Origin: DASYML01 sp036399835 | GTDB taxonomy: Bacteria > Acidobacteriota > Blastocatellia > Pyrinomonadales > Pyrinomonadaceae | Direction of reading: 5' to 3' | Assembly (NCBI GenBank): GCA_036399835.1 | Contig: DASWMI010000154.1 | Location: 1 to 24,794, forward strand | Length of the DNA stretch: 24,794 nt | In this document: positions 14,916 through 24,317 of the stretch, piece by piece | Layout of the letters: each line of letters begins with the position of its first letter | How positions within the stretch are numbered: position 1 is the first letter of the stretch | Translations under genes and position numbers: made by a program | Notes under the pieces: generated by a model | Seen by the model: only the letters and a program-made list of their open reading frames with translations | What the model was told of the DNA's origin: nothing | The model's database searches: none

Positions 14916-17385
14916 ACTACCACAAGACTTTACTGAATTTTTCCGTGTGGCTTTTGCCAGAGACCCATTCGGTAAGGATAGGGACTATCAGCCATTTGCA
15001 TATCAGCGACAACTTGCTAGTTTTGATGAAATACCAGCACTCGTTAATGTTCCGACAGGAGCAGGGAAAACAGCCGCGATAATTGGGGCATGGCTATGGC
15101 GCAGACTAAATCACCCAGCTAGCGTCGGGAGGCGGCTGGTTTATTGCCTGCCAATGAGAACTTTAGTCGAACAAACGCGAAATGTTGCGAAGAAGGCTGT
15201 TGAATCTCTTTCGTTGCAATCGCGCTTCAGAGTTCACACGTTGATGGGCGGAGAGACAGATAGCAAATGGGAATCGGAACCCCAACGCGAGTGCATCATC
15301 ATTGGCACCCAAGACATGCTTCTTTCAAGAGCTTTGAATCGTGGCTACGCCATGAGCCGTTACAAGTGGCCTGTGCATTTCGGTCTGCTCAACAACGATT
15401 GCCTGTGGGTCTTCGATGAGATTCAGTTGATGGGGAATGGCCTTGCCACTAGCACACAACTTGCGGCCTTCAGACAAAGTTTTAGGACGATAGGGCAAGC
15501 GCACTCGTTGTGGATGTCGGCCACGCTCAAGAGAGATTGGCTCGAAACTGTTGATTGGAAGGAACAGGTTCCTGCGCTCGGAGTTGTCTCGCTGTCTGAC
15601 GCTGACCGAGCATCCGAAGTCTTATCAGCGAGATTAAATGCTGTCAAAGTCCTGAGGAAAGCAGATGAGCACTGCCGTTTGCCAAAAGGACTAGCCGAAT
15701 TCATTCAAGGCAAACATGAGGACGGGACGCAAACTCTTGTCGTGGTCAATACGGTCAAGCGCGCGCGGGAAACTTATCAAGAACTCAAAAAGCTTTACCA
15801 CAGGCAAGACGGGCCGCAGATTGAACTGATTCACTCCCGCTTTCGCCCTGCCGAGCGTAAAAGCTGGCAAGCGCTCTTTGAAGATAAGCCGGATTCACAT
15901 GGCAAAGGGCGCATCATTGTGGCAACACAAGTTGTCGAAGCGGGCGTTGATATTTCGTCGAAACTTCTCATCACAGACCTTGCGCCGTTTTCAAGCTTGG
16001 TTCAGCGTTTCGGGCGATGTAATCGCAATGGCGAAAACGAGCGCGCCGAAATCTTCTGGGTTGATCGCCCGACGATAAAAGACAAAGTTGCCGAAAAGTC
16101 TGAACTGGATGAGGCCGACAATCAAGAAGTAGCCAGACCTTACGAATGGCGGGAACTCGAAATCTCGCAAGGGATGGTTGAAAATCTAAGCTCGGCAGCA
16201 CCCGCAGACTTGGAACAAGTCCCTTATAACGAGCCGTATCAGCCGACACACGTTCTTCGTCGCCGCGACCTGATTGATTTGTTCGACACCACGCCAGACT
16301 TGTCCGGCTACGATCTGGACATCTCTCGTTTCGTGCGCGACAGCGATGAACGCGATGTTGCGGTGGCTTGGCGTGAATTGAACGGGGAAAAGCCATCTAA
16401 GGATGAGCCACGTCTTTTACGCGATGAGCTTTGCGCTGTGCCAATCAATAACGAACTCAGAGACTTTCTTAAAAATCTCAAGGCATGGTCTTGGGACGCG
16501 CTTGAAGGCGAATGGGTTGAAGTTAAGACTGACAATCTGCGCGCGGGTATGACTATTTTGCTCGACGCAAAATCAGGCGGCTACGATGAAAAGCTGGGCT
16601 GGAGTGGAAAGGAAGCAAAGAAACCCGTCCCGCCTGTTATCGAAAACAAAGACGACTCAAAACCTGAAGAGGCTTACGACGACGAACCGCTCAGCGTCCG
16701 CTGGTATATGCAAACACTCGCCGCCCACTCGCTCGAAGCGCGGCGGATGTTGGAAGAGATGTTGAGCGCGCTCGATTTGCCGGGCCTCGAAGAATACAAG
16801 GCCGAACTCTTGACTGCCACGCAACATCACGACTGGGGCAAGGCGCACAAAATCTTCCAGCAAACTCTGCACGGCGCGGAGACAGCCGAACAAGATTTCT
16901 CGCCACTCCTTGCGAAGTCAAACTCCAACCGTAAGCACAAGCGCAAAAAGTTTCGCCACGAATTAGCCAGCGCGCTAGCTTTGCTGCGAACAGGCGCAAG
17001 CGATCTGACTGTCTATCTGGCAGCCTGTCATCACGGCAAAGTGCGCCTGAGCATCCGCGCACTGCCCGGCGAGGACAGGCCAAGAGACAACGAAGGCAAG
17101 CCGCTTGATGTAAAGTTTGCACGTGGTATTTGGGACGGCGAGGAATTGCCACCTGCCGATTTAGGCGACGGCCTGCATGAAGAAAGAGTCACGCTTGACC
17201 TTGAGCCAATGTTGCTGGGCGCAAGCGAAGACGGCGCGCGCTCATGGCTCGACCGCGCAATAACTCTGCGCGATGAGCTTGGCGTTTTCCGGCTGGCGTT
17301 TTTAGAAGCTCTGATCCGTGCCGCGGACGTGCGCGCGAGCATGTTCCCGCAAGACTATCTCCCGACGGAGGACGAAGCGAAATGA
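14908..17385 (+). CDS. cas3: Cas3 helicase-nuclease, type I-G, C-terminal HD domain
   Basis: An 825-residue interference effector that unwinds and degrades target DNA after the Cascade-like complex binds it. The helicase part has Walker A VPTGAGKTAA (Lys54), the DEAD-like box DEIQ (170-173), SATL, and motif VI LVQRFGRCNRNGE. The HD nuclease lies at the C-terminus: His607 (AAHSLEARRM), His641-Asp642 in HHDWGK, then a conserved CHHGKVR block. Helicase first and HD last is the arrangement of type I-G (I-U) and the reverse of most Cas3 proteins. The start overlaps the WYL gene by 8 bases, and the end overlaps csx17 by an ATGA. All key residues are present, so it is probably active. Confidence 0.95.
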   Translation: MSELPQDFTEFFRVAFARDPFGKDRDYQPFAYQRQLASFDEIPALVNVPTGAGKTAAIIGAWLWRRLNHPASVGRRLVYCLPMRTLVEQTRNVAKKAVESLSLQSRFRVHTLMGGETDSKWESEPQRECIIIGTQDMLLSRALNRGYAMSRYKWPVHFGLLNNDCLWVFDEIQLMGNGLATSTQLAAFRQSFRTIGQAHSLWMSATLKRDWLETVDWKEQVPALGVVSLSDADRASEVLSARLNAVKVLRKADEHCRLPKGLAEFIQGKHEDGTQTLVVVNTVKRARETYQELKKLYHRQDGPQIELIHSRFRPAERKSWQALFEDKPDSHGKGRIIVATQVVEAGVDISSKLLITDLAPFSSLVQRFGRCNRNGENERAEIFWVDRPTIKDKVAEKSELDEADNQEVARPYEWRELEISQGMVENLSSAAPADLEQVPYNEPYQPTHVLRRRDLIDLFDTTPDLSGYDLDISRFVRDSDERDVAVAWRELNGEKPSKDEPRLLRDELCAVPINNELRDFLKNLKAWSWDALEGEWVEVKTDNLRAGMTILLDAKSGGYDEKLGWSGKEAKKPVPPVIENKDDSKPEEAYDDEPLSVRWYMQTLAAHSLEARRMLEEMLSALDLPGLEEYKAELLTATQHHDWGKAHKIFQQTLHGAETAEQDFSPLLAKSNSNRKHKRKKFRHELASALALLRTGASDLTVYLAACHHGKVRLSIRALPGEDRPRDNEGKPLDVKFARGIWDGEELPPADLGDGLHEERVTLDLEPMLLGASEDGARSWLDRAITLRDELGVFRLAFLEALIRAADVRASMFPQDYLPTEDEAK

Positions 17386-19577
17386 AAACCCGCATTCCAT
17401 TGCGCGGCTGCGCGCCCGAACCTTTGATTCATTACCTGAAAGCGTTGGGCATACTGCGCCTCGTTGCCGAACAACTCGACCCTCAAGTGCGCGCCGCATG
17501 GCAGGGCGACACTTTTGTGCTTGAAACAAACAAGTCCGAAGACGAACTCCTTGATTTCTTTCTCAATCACTATCGCCCGACACCAATCGTTGCGCCTTGG
17601 AATATGGGGAGTGGCTTCCATGTTTCTGCGGAACAAGCAGGGGGAAGCGGCAAGAAAGCCACGTATTTCCGCAACATCGAGAAATCTATCCACCCAAGAG
17701 TGGAATCATACAGGCAAACAATTGCTGTTGCTAAAAAGTTACTCGCCGACGCAATGACGCCACAGATCGCGGCTCTGAGCAGCACGAAAAAATCGGAAGC
17801 CTTAAAACCTGTGCTCTTGCCGAAATGTCGAGCGATGTTAACTGATGAGGCGGTAAAGTGGATTGATGCCGTGTGTGTGTTGGCTGAAGATGATGATGTT
17901 GGATTATTTCCGCTGCTTGGTTCGGGCGGCAATGACGGAAATTTCGAATTCTCTCTGAACTTTATGGGGAGGATACATGACATTATCCCCGCCGACGGAA
18001 AAACTCGCCCACACAGTAAAGAACAACTCACGTCGGCATTATTTGCTGATCGACAGGCGGCACTGATTAAAGCTGCGGTTGGACAATTCTATCCTGCTGG
18101 CGCGGGAGCAGCACCGAATGCATCGAATGCACCGAAGATTGGGAGCAATGAAAGTCTCGTGAATCCTTGGGATTTTGTTCTCGCGCTGGAAGGATCGCTA
18201 ATACTAGCAAGTGCGGCAGTCAGGCGTCTTGCCGCTGGCGCCAAAACGAAAGTCTCTTTCCCGTTTACAGTCCAAAAGTCCGTCGTTGGTTATGGGACGG
18301 CTGTTGATGGGGAAAATGTTCGCGCTGAACTCTGGTTGCCGCTCTGGTCGCGGTCCTCCGCTTATACAGAGATCGCACACATCTTCAAAGAAGGTCGTGT
18401 GCAGTTCGATAATCGTCGTCAGGTTCGCACCGGCTTTGATTTTGCTCGCGCCATTGCTGAACTTGGCGTTGACAAAGGTATTGACGCATTTCAGCGTTAC
18501 GCCTTCATAGAGCGCAACGGCGATTCCAATCTTGCCACCCCGCTCGGCATCTTTTATGTCCAAGAAAGACCGTTAGCCTCTTTGGTTCAGGAGATTGATA
18601 GGTACAGATGGCTTGAAACTTTAACTCGCGCCACATCGGGCGAAAAGAAAACGCCTCTACGCTTCGTGCGGGCGCGCAAGCAAATTGAAGAAGCCGTCTT
18701 TAAGCTCTGCGCGCGTGGAGAGGCGGAAGACCTGCGCGAGACTTTTGTAGCTCTGGGTGTGGCAGAAGCTGAACTCGCAAATGGCGAGAAGTTCCGAGAT
18801 GAAGCAGAAAAAAAGAATCTGTTTTTGCGCCCGCTCGCGGGGTTGTCGCTACGCTGGTTATATGAGTGTGACGACAAGACGCCTGAATTCAAGATCGCCG
18901 CGGCTTTGGCGGCGATAAGCGGCGAGGGCAACGTCGGCGTGCTGAGAAGCAATCTTGAACCCTTCGATGAAAAGTCGCGCCTGTGGGCTAAGAACAGCAA
19001 GAGTGTTGTCTGGACAGCCGCGACATTGGAAGAAAACCTCGCGGCAGTTTTGCAGCGTCGCTCGATTGATGCGCGGATGCATTCTCTTTCACGCCCGCCG
19101 CTAACGAGCAGCCGCTCTGCTTCGCTCAAGGCTGTCGCCGACTTTCTCAGTCGCGAAACAGACGATGAAAGAATCAAAGAGTTTTTGCGCGCGCTGATTC
19201 TGCTTGATTGGAGCAAGGACAACAGGGCGTCCGACAAGCAAACGCGCTATGTCCCACCAACTTTGCCCCGCGCTTACGCTCTTTTGAAGCTGCTCTTCCT
19301 GCCGGAAGGAAAGCTACAGATCAAACAGGGCGGCGACAGCATCAACATCAAGCATGAGCCGACCGTCGTTCCGCTCTTGCGTGCACTGAGAGTCGAAGAC
19401 GCGCTAGAAGTTGCCGTGCGCCGTTTGAAAGTATCTGGCCTAGCTACTTTGACCGCAGATTTTTTCTTCCCGCAGGAAGACGGCGCGCGTCTTGCCGCCG
19501 CCTTATTGATTCCCATTGACCAGCCTTCAATCCGTGAACTCGCGCAACTGGTCTTGCATGAACAGACGGAAGACTAA
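17382..19577 (+). CDS. csx17: Csx17, type I-G large subunit (Cas8g)
   Basis: 731 residues. The N-terminus (RGCAPEPLIHYLKALGILRLVA) carries the Csx17 signature, and LLPLWSRSSAYTEI and related blocks fit the family. It is the large subunit of the type I-G effector complex, expected to recognise the PAM and recruit Cas3. ATG 17382 overlaps the cas3 stop (ATGA). The gene is followed 28 bases later by csb1. Length is in the usual range and no break is seen. Functions of individual residues are not known to me. Confidence 0.93.
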   Translation: MKTRIPLRGCAPEPLIHYLKALGILRLVAEQLDPQVRAAWQGDTFVLETNKSEDELLDFFLNHYRPTPIVAPWNMGSGFHVSAEQAGGSGKKATYFRNIEKSIHPRVESYRQTIAVAKKLLADAMTPQIAALSSTKKSEALKPVLLPKCRAMLTDEAVKWIDAVCVLAEDDDVGLFPLLGSGGNDGNFEFSLNFMGRIHDIIPADGKTRPHSKEQLTSALFADRQAALIKAAVGQFYPAGAGAAPNASNAPKIGSNESLVNPWDFVLALEGSLILASAAVRRLAAGAKTKVSFPFTVQKSVVGYGTAVDGENVRAELWLPLWSRSSAYTEIAHIFKEGRVQFDNRRQVRTGFDFARAIAELGVDKGIDAFQRYAFIERNGDSNLATPLGIFYVQERPLASLVQEIDRYRWLETLTRATSGEKKTPLRFVRARKQIEEAVFKLCARGEAEDLRETFVALGVAEAELANGEKFRDEAEKKNLFLRPLAGLSLRWLYECDDKTPEFKIAAALAAISGEGNVGVLRSNLEPFDEKSRLWAKNSKSVVWTAATLEENLAAVLQRRSIDARMHSLSRPPLTSSRSASLKAVADFLSRETDDERIKEFLRALILLDWSKDNRASDKQTRYVPPTLPRAYALLKLLFLPEGKLQIKQGGDSINIKHEPTVVPLLRALRVEDALEVAVRRLKVSGLATLTADFFFPQEDGARLAAALLIPIDQPSIRELAQLVLHEQTED

Positions 19578-19605
19578 TTCACAAACAAGACTTGAGGAGA
19601 AAATC

Positions 19606-20583
19606 ATGTCGCAATTCGAGAACATCTACGCCGCATTGCAGGATCAACCCCGTCTGCTCATTGAAGCAGAGCTTAAGCCTGTTCAGGGCGACCGCTTTCA
19701 ACCGACCGGATTCCCGGATTTGGGCGCTGCAACATACAAGCGTCCAGATGGGACGTCCATGCTTCTGGTCGAGTCGGCGCAATCAATGGCGAACCGTTTG
19801 GAAGAGGTTTGCTGGGACAAAGCTAAAGACGAAATCATTTTACCGCTTAAAGGCTTGTCTCATGTCGTTGTTGATTTAGGTAACGGAGTGAAAACAAGTT
19901 CTATCCAAGAAGCTCACAGGCTAAGTTCTTATTACTTGATTGAGCAGACAAACTTGAAAGACATACTTAAAGAGCGCATTGGTAGCTCTTTAGAAGGAAT
20001 TTTAGACATTAGGAAGCTGGCGAACGCTCTGTTCAAGATTGATGTGGGGTCAGTTTTACATGGAGTGTTTATCGCCAAGAAGGATGTGTTCGGTGGGAGA
20101 GCCAGATTGCAACGCTTGGTCTCTAGTTTCATTGAAGCTGAAGACATTGAGGTTGTGGCATCGGGCGGAGTGAAACTGGATCGCATTGATCCCAAAGGTA
20201 GCGCTAATGAAGAAGGGGCTAAAGGCTCTGAGGAAGGTCGCGGCAATGTACCCTATCCGCGCACAGAATTCGCGGCAAAGAGAGTCGTCGCTTATTTCAA
20301 CTTAGATCTCGCCACGATGCGCGGCTACGGACTTGGCTACAACGCGGAGCGGCTTCTTGTTGCGCTTGCTTTGTACAAAATGCTGCGTTTCCTCAATGAA
20401 GGGACGAGGCTGCGAACGGCCTGCGACTTGGAGGCGAAGAGTCTGACTGCCACGCGCCCGGCGACGATTGATTTGTCCAAGCACACAGACTTAATGAAGG
20501 AACTCGAAAAAGAGTTGCAGCAGATGATTCAAGCCTGTGAGTTCGGCGATCAGCCGCTCAAGCTGCAAGGCTCGATTAAGTGA
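19606..20583 (+). CDS. csb1: Csb1 (Cas7g), type I-G backbone subunit
   Basis: 325 residues of the GSU0053/Csb1 family, a Cas7-group RAMP that polymerises along the crRNA to form the complex backbone. Visible family blocks are GFPDLGAATY, the DSVLHGVFIAKK-like stretch VGSVLHGVFIAKKDVFGG, and the C-terminal RTEFAAKRVVAYFNLDLA. The frame is open further upstream, but ATG 19606 is preceded by GAGGAG and gives the usual start. The earlier in-frame ATG at 19516 would overlap csx17 deeply. It sits between csx17 and csb2, as in other I-G loci. Confidence 0.92.
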   Translation: MSQFENIYAALQDQPRLLIEAELKPVQGDRFQPTGFPDLGAATYKRPDGTSMLLVESAQSMANRLEEVCWDKAKDEIILPLKGLSHVVVDLGNGVKTSSIQEAHRLSSYYLIEQTNLKDILKERIGSSLEGILDIRKLANALFKIDVGSVLHGVFIAKKDVFGGRARLQRLVSSFIEAEDIEVVASGGVKLDRIDPKGSANEEGAKGSEEGRGNVPYPRTEFAAKRVVAYFNLDLATMRGYGLGYNAERLLVALALYKMLRFLNEGTRLRTACDLEAKSLTATRPATIDLSKHTDLMKELEKELQQMIQACEFGDQPLKLQGSIK

Positions 20584-20605
20584 GCCGCGAAAAGGAGAGC
20601 GAAAC

Positions 20606-22087
20606 ATGCTTGCTATCCGCATGAGATTTTTAGCGGGACGCTTTCACGCGACGCCTTGGGGGCATCACGTCAATGAAGGCGTGGTGGAATACCCGCCCTC
20701 ATCTTGGCGTCTGCTGCGCGCACTGGTGGCGACGTTCTATCGTGCCTTTCCATCTCAGGCGCATGAGAACGGCGGCGATAACGAGTCTGTCGCGCTACTG
20801 AAAAGCATTCTCTCGAAGCTTTCCGCACCGCCTGAGTATCGCTTGCCAAATGCTGCCGTCGCGCATACGCGCCATTACGACCAAGACAATGGCGGAGTGA
20901 AGTTCTTTGACACTTTCGTCTCCGTCAACCCTCAAGACGAACTCTTATGGTTGTGGCGTGATGCTGTGCTAGACGAGAAAGAGCGCGAGACCCTGTCTCG
21001 GTTGCTTGCCTCGCTCGGCACGTTCGGACGTGCAGAGGCTTGGTGCGAAGCCAAGCTTTTGAGCGAAAAGGAAGCGGCTTCGCTGGCAGGAAAAGCGGAC
21101 GAAGGGATTGAATTCAACAGCCAGCCTGTGACAGAGAACGCCAACCTCACCGGACTGGAAACGATGCGCCTGCTTTTGCCGTCAGCGAATGCCAACGCCG
21201 ACGAACTTTTTGAAACGCTGAAGACTGAAACGGCGACGATGCGCAAACAGAAACAGCTTGAGCCGAAAGGTTCTCGTTGGGTGACGTACGCTCGCCCGCA
21301 AAACATCTTGCAGCCGCGCCGCAGCAAGCCCAGCAAAACAAAAATAGAAAAGCGATACACGGTGGCGCGATTTGCTTTGAGTTCGAGCGTATCACCGCTG
21401 GTGACGGATGCGATGCCGTTTGCGGAGATGGCTCGGTTTGCGTTGAGCCATTGGCGGGCGGGAAACTCTTATTCGCCAGCGTTGACGGGCAAGACTAGGG
21501 AGGGCGCGCCTCTCGCCGGGCATGAGCACGCGCATTTCTTCGTGACGGATGAGGACAAAGATGGAAGGCTCGATCACCTTACCGTTTATGCGCCGTGCGG
21601 TTTTAATCGTGATGATGTGGAGGCGTTGGGACAGCTACCTTCCGTGAAGCGTTATAAGAACTTGCCGAACGTGCGAACGGTTTTGCTTGGTCTAGGTGAG
21701 AAAGAGGATTTTAAGGATGTCCGCATCTTCAGGGAAGCGAAGCGTTGGCGTTCGGTGATGCCTTTTTCCTTGCCGCGTTTTGCTAATCGCGGCGGCGGCA
21801 AACCTCCGCGCCCGCGTGACCTGCCAGAGGCCCAGCTTGTGCGAGAACTCAGAAATTACGGACTACCAGAGCCGGTCAAAATAATTCGTATTGACAATTA
21901 CAAAACTGACAAGCGACCGCCATTTCGCTGGCTGGAATTTCACACACGCCGGTTACGCAAAGAGACGGAAGGACACGGCTTAGCAGGGTTTGAGATAGAG
22001 TTCCTCGAACCCGTCGCCGGCCCGATTGCTCTCGGATTTGGTTGCCATTTTGGTCTAGGGCTATTTGCTCCGATCGAGGATGAATAA
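20606..22087 (+). CDS. csb2: Csb2, Cas5-Cas6 fusion of type I-G
   Basis: 493 residues of the GSU0054/Csb2 family. The N-terminus is diagnostic (MRFLAGRFHATPWGHHVNEG, PPSSWRLLRAL) and forms the Cas5-like part. The C-terminal half is the Cas6-like RAMP, with HAHFFVTDEDKDGRLDHLT in the middle and a glycine-rich end, GFGCHFGLGLFAP, matching the Cas6 G-loop. It should cut the repeat in the pre-crRNA and cap the 5' end of the crRNA complex, which explains the lack of a separate cas6. ATG 20606 follows AAGGAGAGCG; the longer open frame to 20537 overlaps csb1 and is not needed. Catalytic His candidates cannot be assigned with certainty. Confidence 0.92.
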   Translation: MLAIRMRFLAGRFHATPWGHHVNEGVVEYPPSSWRLLRALVATFYRAFPSQAHENGGDNESVALLKSILSKLSAPPEYRLPNAAVAHTRHYDQDNGGVKFFDTFVSVNPQDELLWLWRDAVLDEKERETLSRLLASLGTFGRAEAWCEAKLLSEKEAASLAGKADEGIEFNSQPVTENANLTGLETMRLLLPSANANADELFETLKTETATMRKQKQLEPKGSRWVTYARPQNILQPRRSKPSKTKIEKRYTVARFALSSSVSPLVTDAMPFAEMARFALSHWRAGNSYSPALTGKTREGAPLAGHEHAHFFVTDEDKDGRLDHLTVYAPCGFNRDDVEALGQLPSVKRYKNLPNVRTVLLGLGEKEDFKDVRIFREAKRWRSVMPFSLPRFANRGGGKPPRPRDLPEAQLVRELRNYGLPEPVKIIRIDNYKTDKRPPFRWLEFHTRRLRKETEGHGLAGFEIEFLEPVAGPIALGFGCHFGLGLFAPIEDE

Positions 22088-22099
22088 AAGGAGTTAGCG

Positions 22100-23824
22100 A
22101 TGTCTGCCGTAGAATCGAACGGGCTGGAGCAGATTCCGGCGCGTATGCTCAACGAGTTCGCGTACTGCCCGCGGCTCTTCTACCTGGAGCATGTCCAGGG
22201 AGAGTGGGCGCATAGTGCCGATACGCTTGACGGTCGTTTTGTGCACCGCCGCGTGGATACGGAAGGGGGGCATGTGCCGGCGGCGGACGACCTGACAGAG
22301 CAGGTGAGATTGCATTCGCGTTCGGTGATGATTGGGTCTGAAGCGTTAGGCGCGGTGGCACGAATCGACCTCATTGAAATTGAGGAAGGGCGTGTGATTC
22401 CGGTTGATTACAAGCGCGGGAAGCCGCCGGATATTCTTGAAGGCGCTTGGGAGCCAGAGCGCGTTCAGGTCTGTCTGCAAGGCTTACTGCTGCGGGAGAA
22501 CGGCTACGAGTGTGACGAAGGCGTCATCTACTTCGCCGATGCGCAGGAGCGCGTCACTGTTTCCTTCACCGACGAACTGATCGCGCGCACGTTAGAACTA
22601 TTGGCCGAAGCGAGACGCACCGCTACGTCAGGCGAGATTCCGCCGCCGCTTGTCGGCTCTCCTAAATGCCCGCGCTGCTCGCTCGTCGGAATCTGCCTGC
22701 CAGATGAAGTAAATCTTTTGCGCGCGAGCACTGGCGGCAATAATTTAACATTGCCTCTAGTACAGATTCAGCGGAGTGTAAAGAGTGAGCCGCGTCGCCT
22801 CATTCCGGCGCGCGATGACCGCCTGGCAGTTTATGTTCAAGGCCAGGGCTACAGTGTAGGTCTGAATGGCGAAGTGCTTGAGATACGAGAGAAAAGACAG
22901 GTCGTCAATGAAGTAAGGTTGATGGAGGTATCGCAGCTAAACCTCTTCGGTAATGTACAGATCAGCGCGCAAGCATTGCGCGAGCTGGCTGCACGGGAAA
23001 TCTCTATTCTGCACCTCTCATACGGAGGCTGGTTGTCGGCTGTCACCACGCCACCGCCGCATAAGAACATAGAACTGCGTCGCCGCCAGTTCACTGCGGC
23101 AGCCGACCGCAGCGTGTGTTTACAGCTTGCGCGCGCCTTCGTCTCTGGCAAGATTCGCAACTCGCGCACGCTGCTGCGTCGTAACGCACAAGACCTCCCC
23201 GAAGGCGCGCTTTATCGTCTGGCTGAATTGCGACGCCGGGCCGAACGCGCTGGCGCGCTCGAACAGCTTCTAGGTATTGAGGGAACAGCGGCGCGCGAAT
23301 ATTTCTCCAACTTCGCCTTGATGTTTAAGTCTGGAGCGAACGGCCCAACGCCGTCCTTCGCTTTTGAATCTCGTAACCGACGTCCCCCGCGCGATCCTGT
23401 CAATGCACTTCTTTCACTCCTTTACGCAATGCTGATGAAAGAGATGGTTAACACTTTGATCGGCGTGGGCTTTGATCCTTATCTTGGCTTCTATCATCAA
23501 ACGCACTACGGTCGCCCGGCGCTGGCACTGGATTTAGTGGAGGAGTTTCGCCCTTTGGTCGCCGACTCTGTTGTCATAGGATTAATCAACAACGGCGAGG
23601 TGCGCCCATCTGACTTTATCAGCCGTGCTGGCGCGGTAGCACTAACAGCTAGCGGAAGAAGACGTGTGATTGAGGCTTATGAACGGCGGCTAGACACGCT
23701 AGTTACACATCCACGCTTCGGATACGCAATAAGTTACCGGCGTATCTTTGAAGTGCAGGCGCGATTGCTCGCGCGCTATCTCTCAGGCGAGATAGCTCTC
23801 TACCCGCCATTCTGCACGAGGTGA
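22100..23824 (+). CDS. cas4-cas1: Cas4-Cas1 fusion, spacer acquisition nuclease/integrase
   Basis: 574 residues. The Cas4 half (about 1-205) has the iron-sulphur cysteines Cys23 (AYCPRLFY), Cys190, Cys193 and Cys199 (CPRCSLVGIC), and RecB-type nuclease residues His49, Asp90 and Asp103-Tyr-Lys105. The Cas1 half begins near LAVYVQGQGYSVGLNG and has Glu394 (IEGTAAREYF), His466 (GFYHQTHYGRPALALD), Asp478 and Glu481. Cas1 integrates prespacers into the array; fused Cas4 trims and selects ends with the proper PAM. For the Geobacter I-G fusion the known PAM is TTN, recalled and not shown here. The ribosome site AAGGAG precedes ATG 22100. All catalytic residues are present, so acquisition should be functional. 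Confidence 0.96.
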   Translation: MSAVESNGLEQIPARMLNEFAYCPRLFYLEHVQGEWAHSADTLDGRFVHRRVDTEGGHVPAADDLTEQVRLHSRSVMIGSEALGAVARIDLIEIEEGRVIPVDYKRGKPPDILEGAWEPERVQVCLQGLLLRENGYECDEGVIYFADAQERVTVSFTDELIARTLELLAEARRTATSGEIPPPLVGSPKCPRCSLVGICLPDEVNLLRASTGGNNLTLPLVQIQRSVKSEPRRLIPARDDRLAVYVQGQGYSVGLNGEVLEIREKRQVVNEVRLMEVSQLNLFGNVQISAQALRELAAREISILHLSYGGWLSAVTTPPPHKNIELRRRQFTAAADRSVCLQLARAFVSGKIRNSRTLLRRNAQDLPEGALYRLAELRRRAERAGALEQLLGIEGTAAREYFSNFALMFKSGANGPTPSFAFESRNRRPPRDPVNALLSLLYAMLMKEMVNTLIGVGFDPYLGFYHQTHYGRPALALDLVEEFRPLVADSVVIGLINNGEVRPSDFISRAGAVALTASGRRRVIEAYERRLDTLVTHPRFGYAISYRRIFEVQARLLARYLSGEIALYPPFCTR

Positions 23825-23829
23825 TTGAA

Positions 23830-24123
23830 ATGCGCACGCGCTATATAGTCAGTTATGACATCGCCGACCCGAAGCGGCTGCGCCGCGTCCACCGTACTAT
23901 GCGGGGCTACGGCGATCCCCTTCAGTATTCCGTGTTCCGCTGTGACTTATCACCCTCCGAGCGGGTATTACTAATCGAAGCCCTCACGCCAATAATCAAT
24001 CACCGAGAGGATCAGGTAATGCTAATTTATCTCGGCCCATCAGACGGTCGGGCGTGCGAAAGCATCGAAACAATTGGCAAAGCACTCGGCGATGATGCTG
24101 ATCGGGTCGCCGTCATCGTCTAA
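23830..24123 (+). CDS. cas2: Cas2, spacer acquisition subunit
   Basis: 97 residues with the ferredoxin-like Cas2 fold: RTRYIVSYDIADPKRLRRVHR at the N-terminus, with the conserved Asp after beta-1, then GYGDPLQYSVFRCDL and VMLIYLGPSD. It dimerises and bridges Cas1 dimers in the integration complex. The frame also opens at GTG 23821, but ATG 23830 gives the standard start, and the AGGTGA over the cas1 stop serves as its ribosome site. It is the last cas gene, followed by the array leader. Confidence 0.95.
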   Translation: MRTRYIVSYDIADPKRLRRVHRTMRGYGDPLQYSVFRCDLSPSERVLLIEALTPIINHREDQVMLIYLGPSDGRACESIETIGKALGDDADRVAVIV

Positions 24124-24317
24124 AATGTTTCGCCAAGCCACGCGAGCGCGATACCGATGCCTTTAGATACGGGCACCACTCGCACCAACTAAATCCAATA
24201 TTTTATGGAAGATAACTTGAAACCTTCTGCCCTCTGCACTAGTCTACAAACGTATCAGCCTAGCCACTCGCTTTACACGCGGCAAACCCTTTATTCATTG
24301 AACTTGCGATGTGTACA
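24124..24317 (+). promoter_or_regulatory. CRISPR leader
   Basis: 194 bases between the cas2 stop and the first repeat, AT-richer towards the array. By position this is the leader, containing the array promoter and the Cas1-Cas2 docking sequence. I could not fix a -35/-10 pair or an IHF-like site with confidence. Short frames running from here into the array are not genes. Confidence 0.7.
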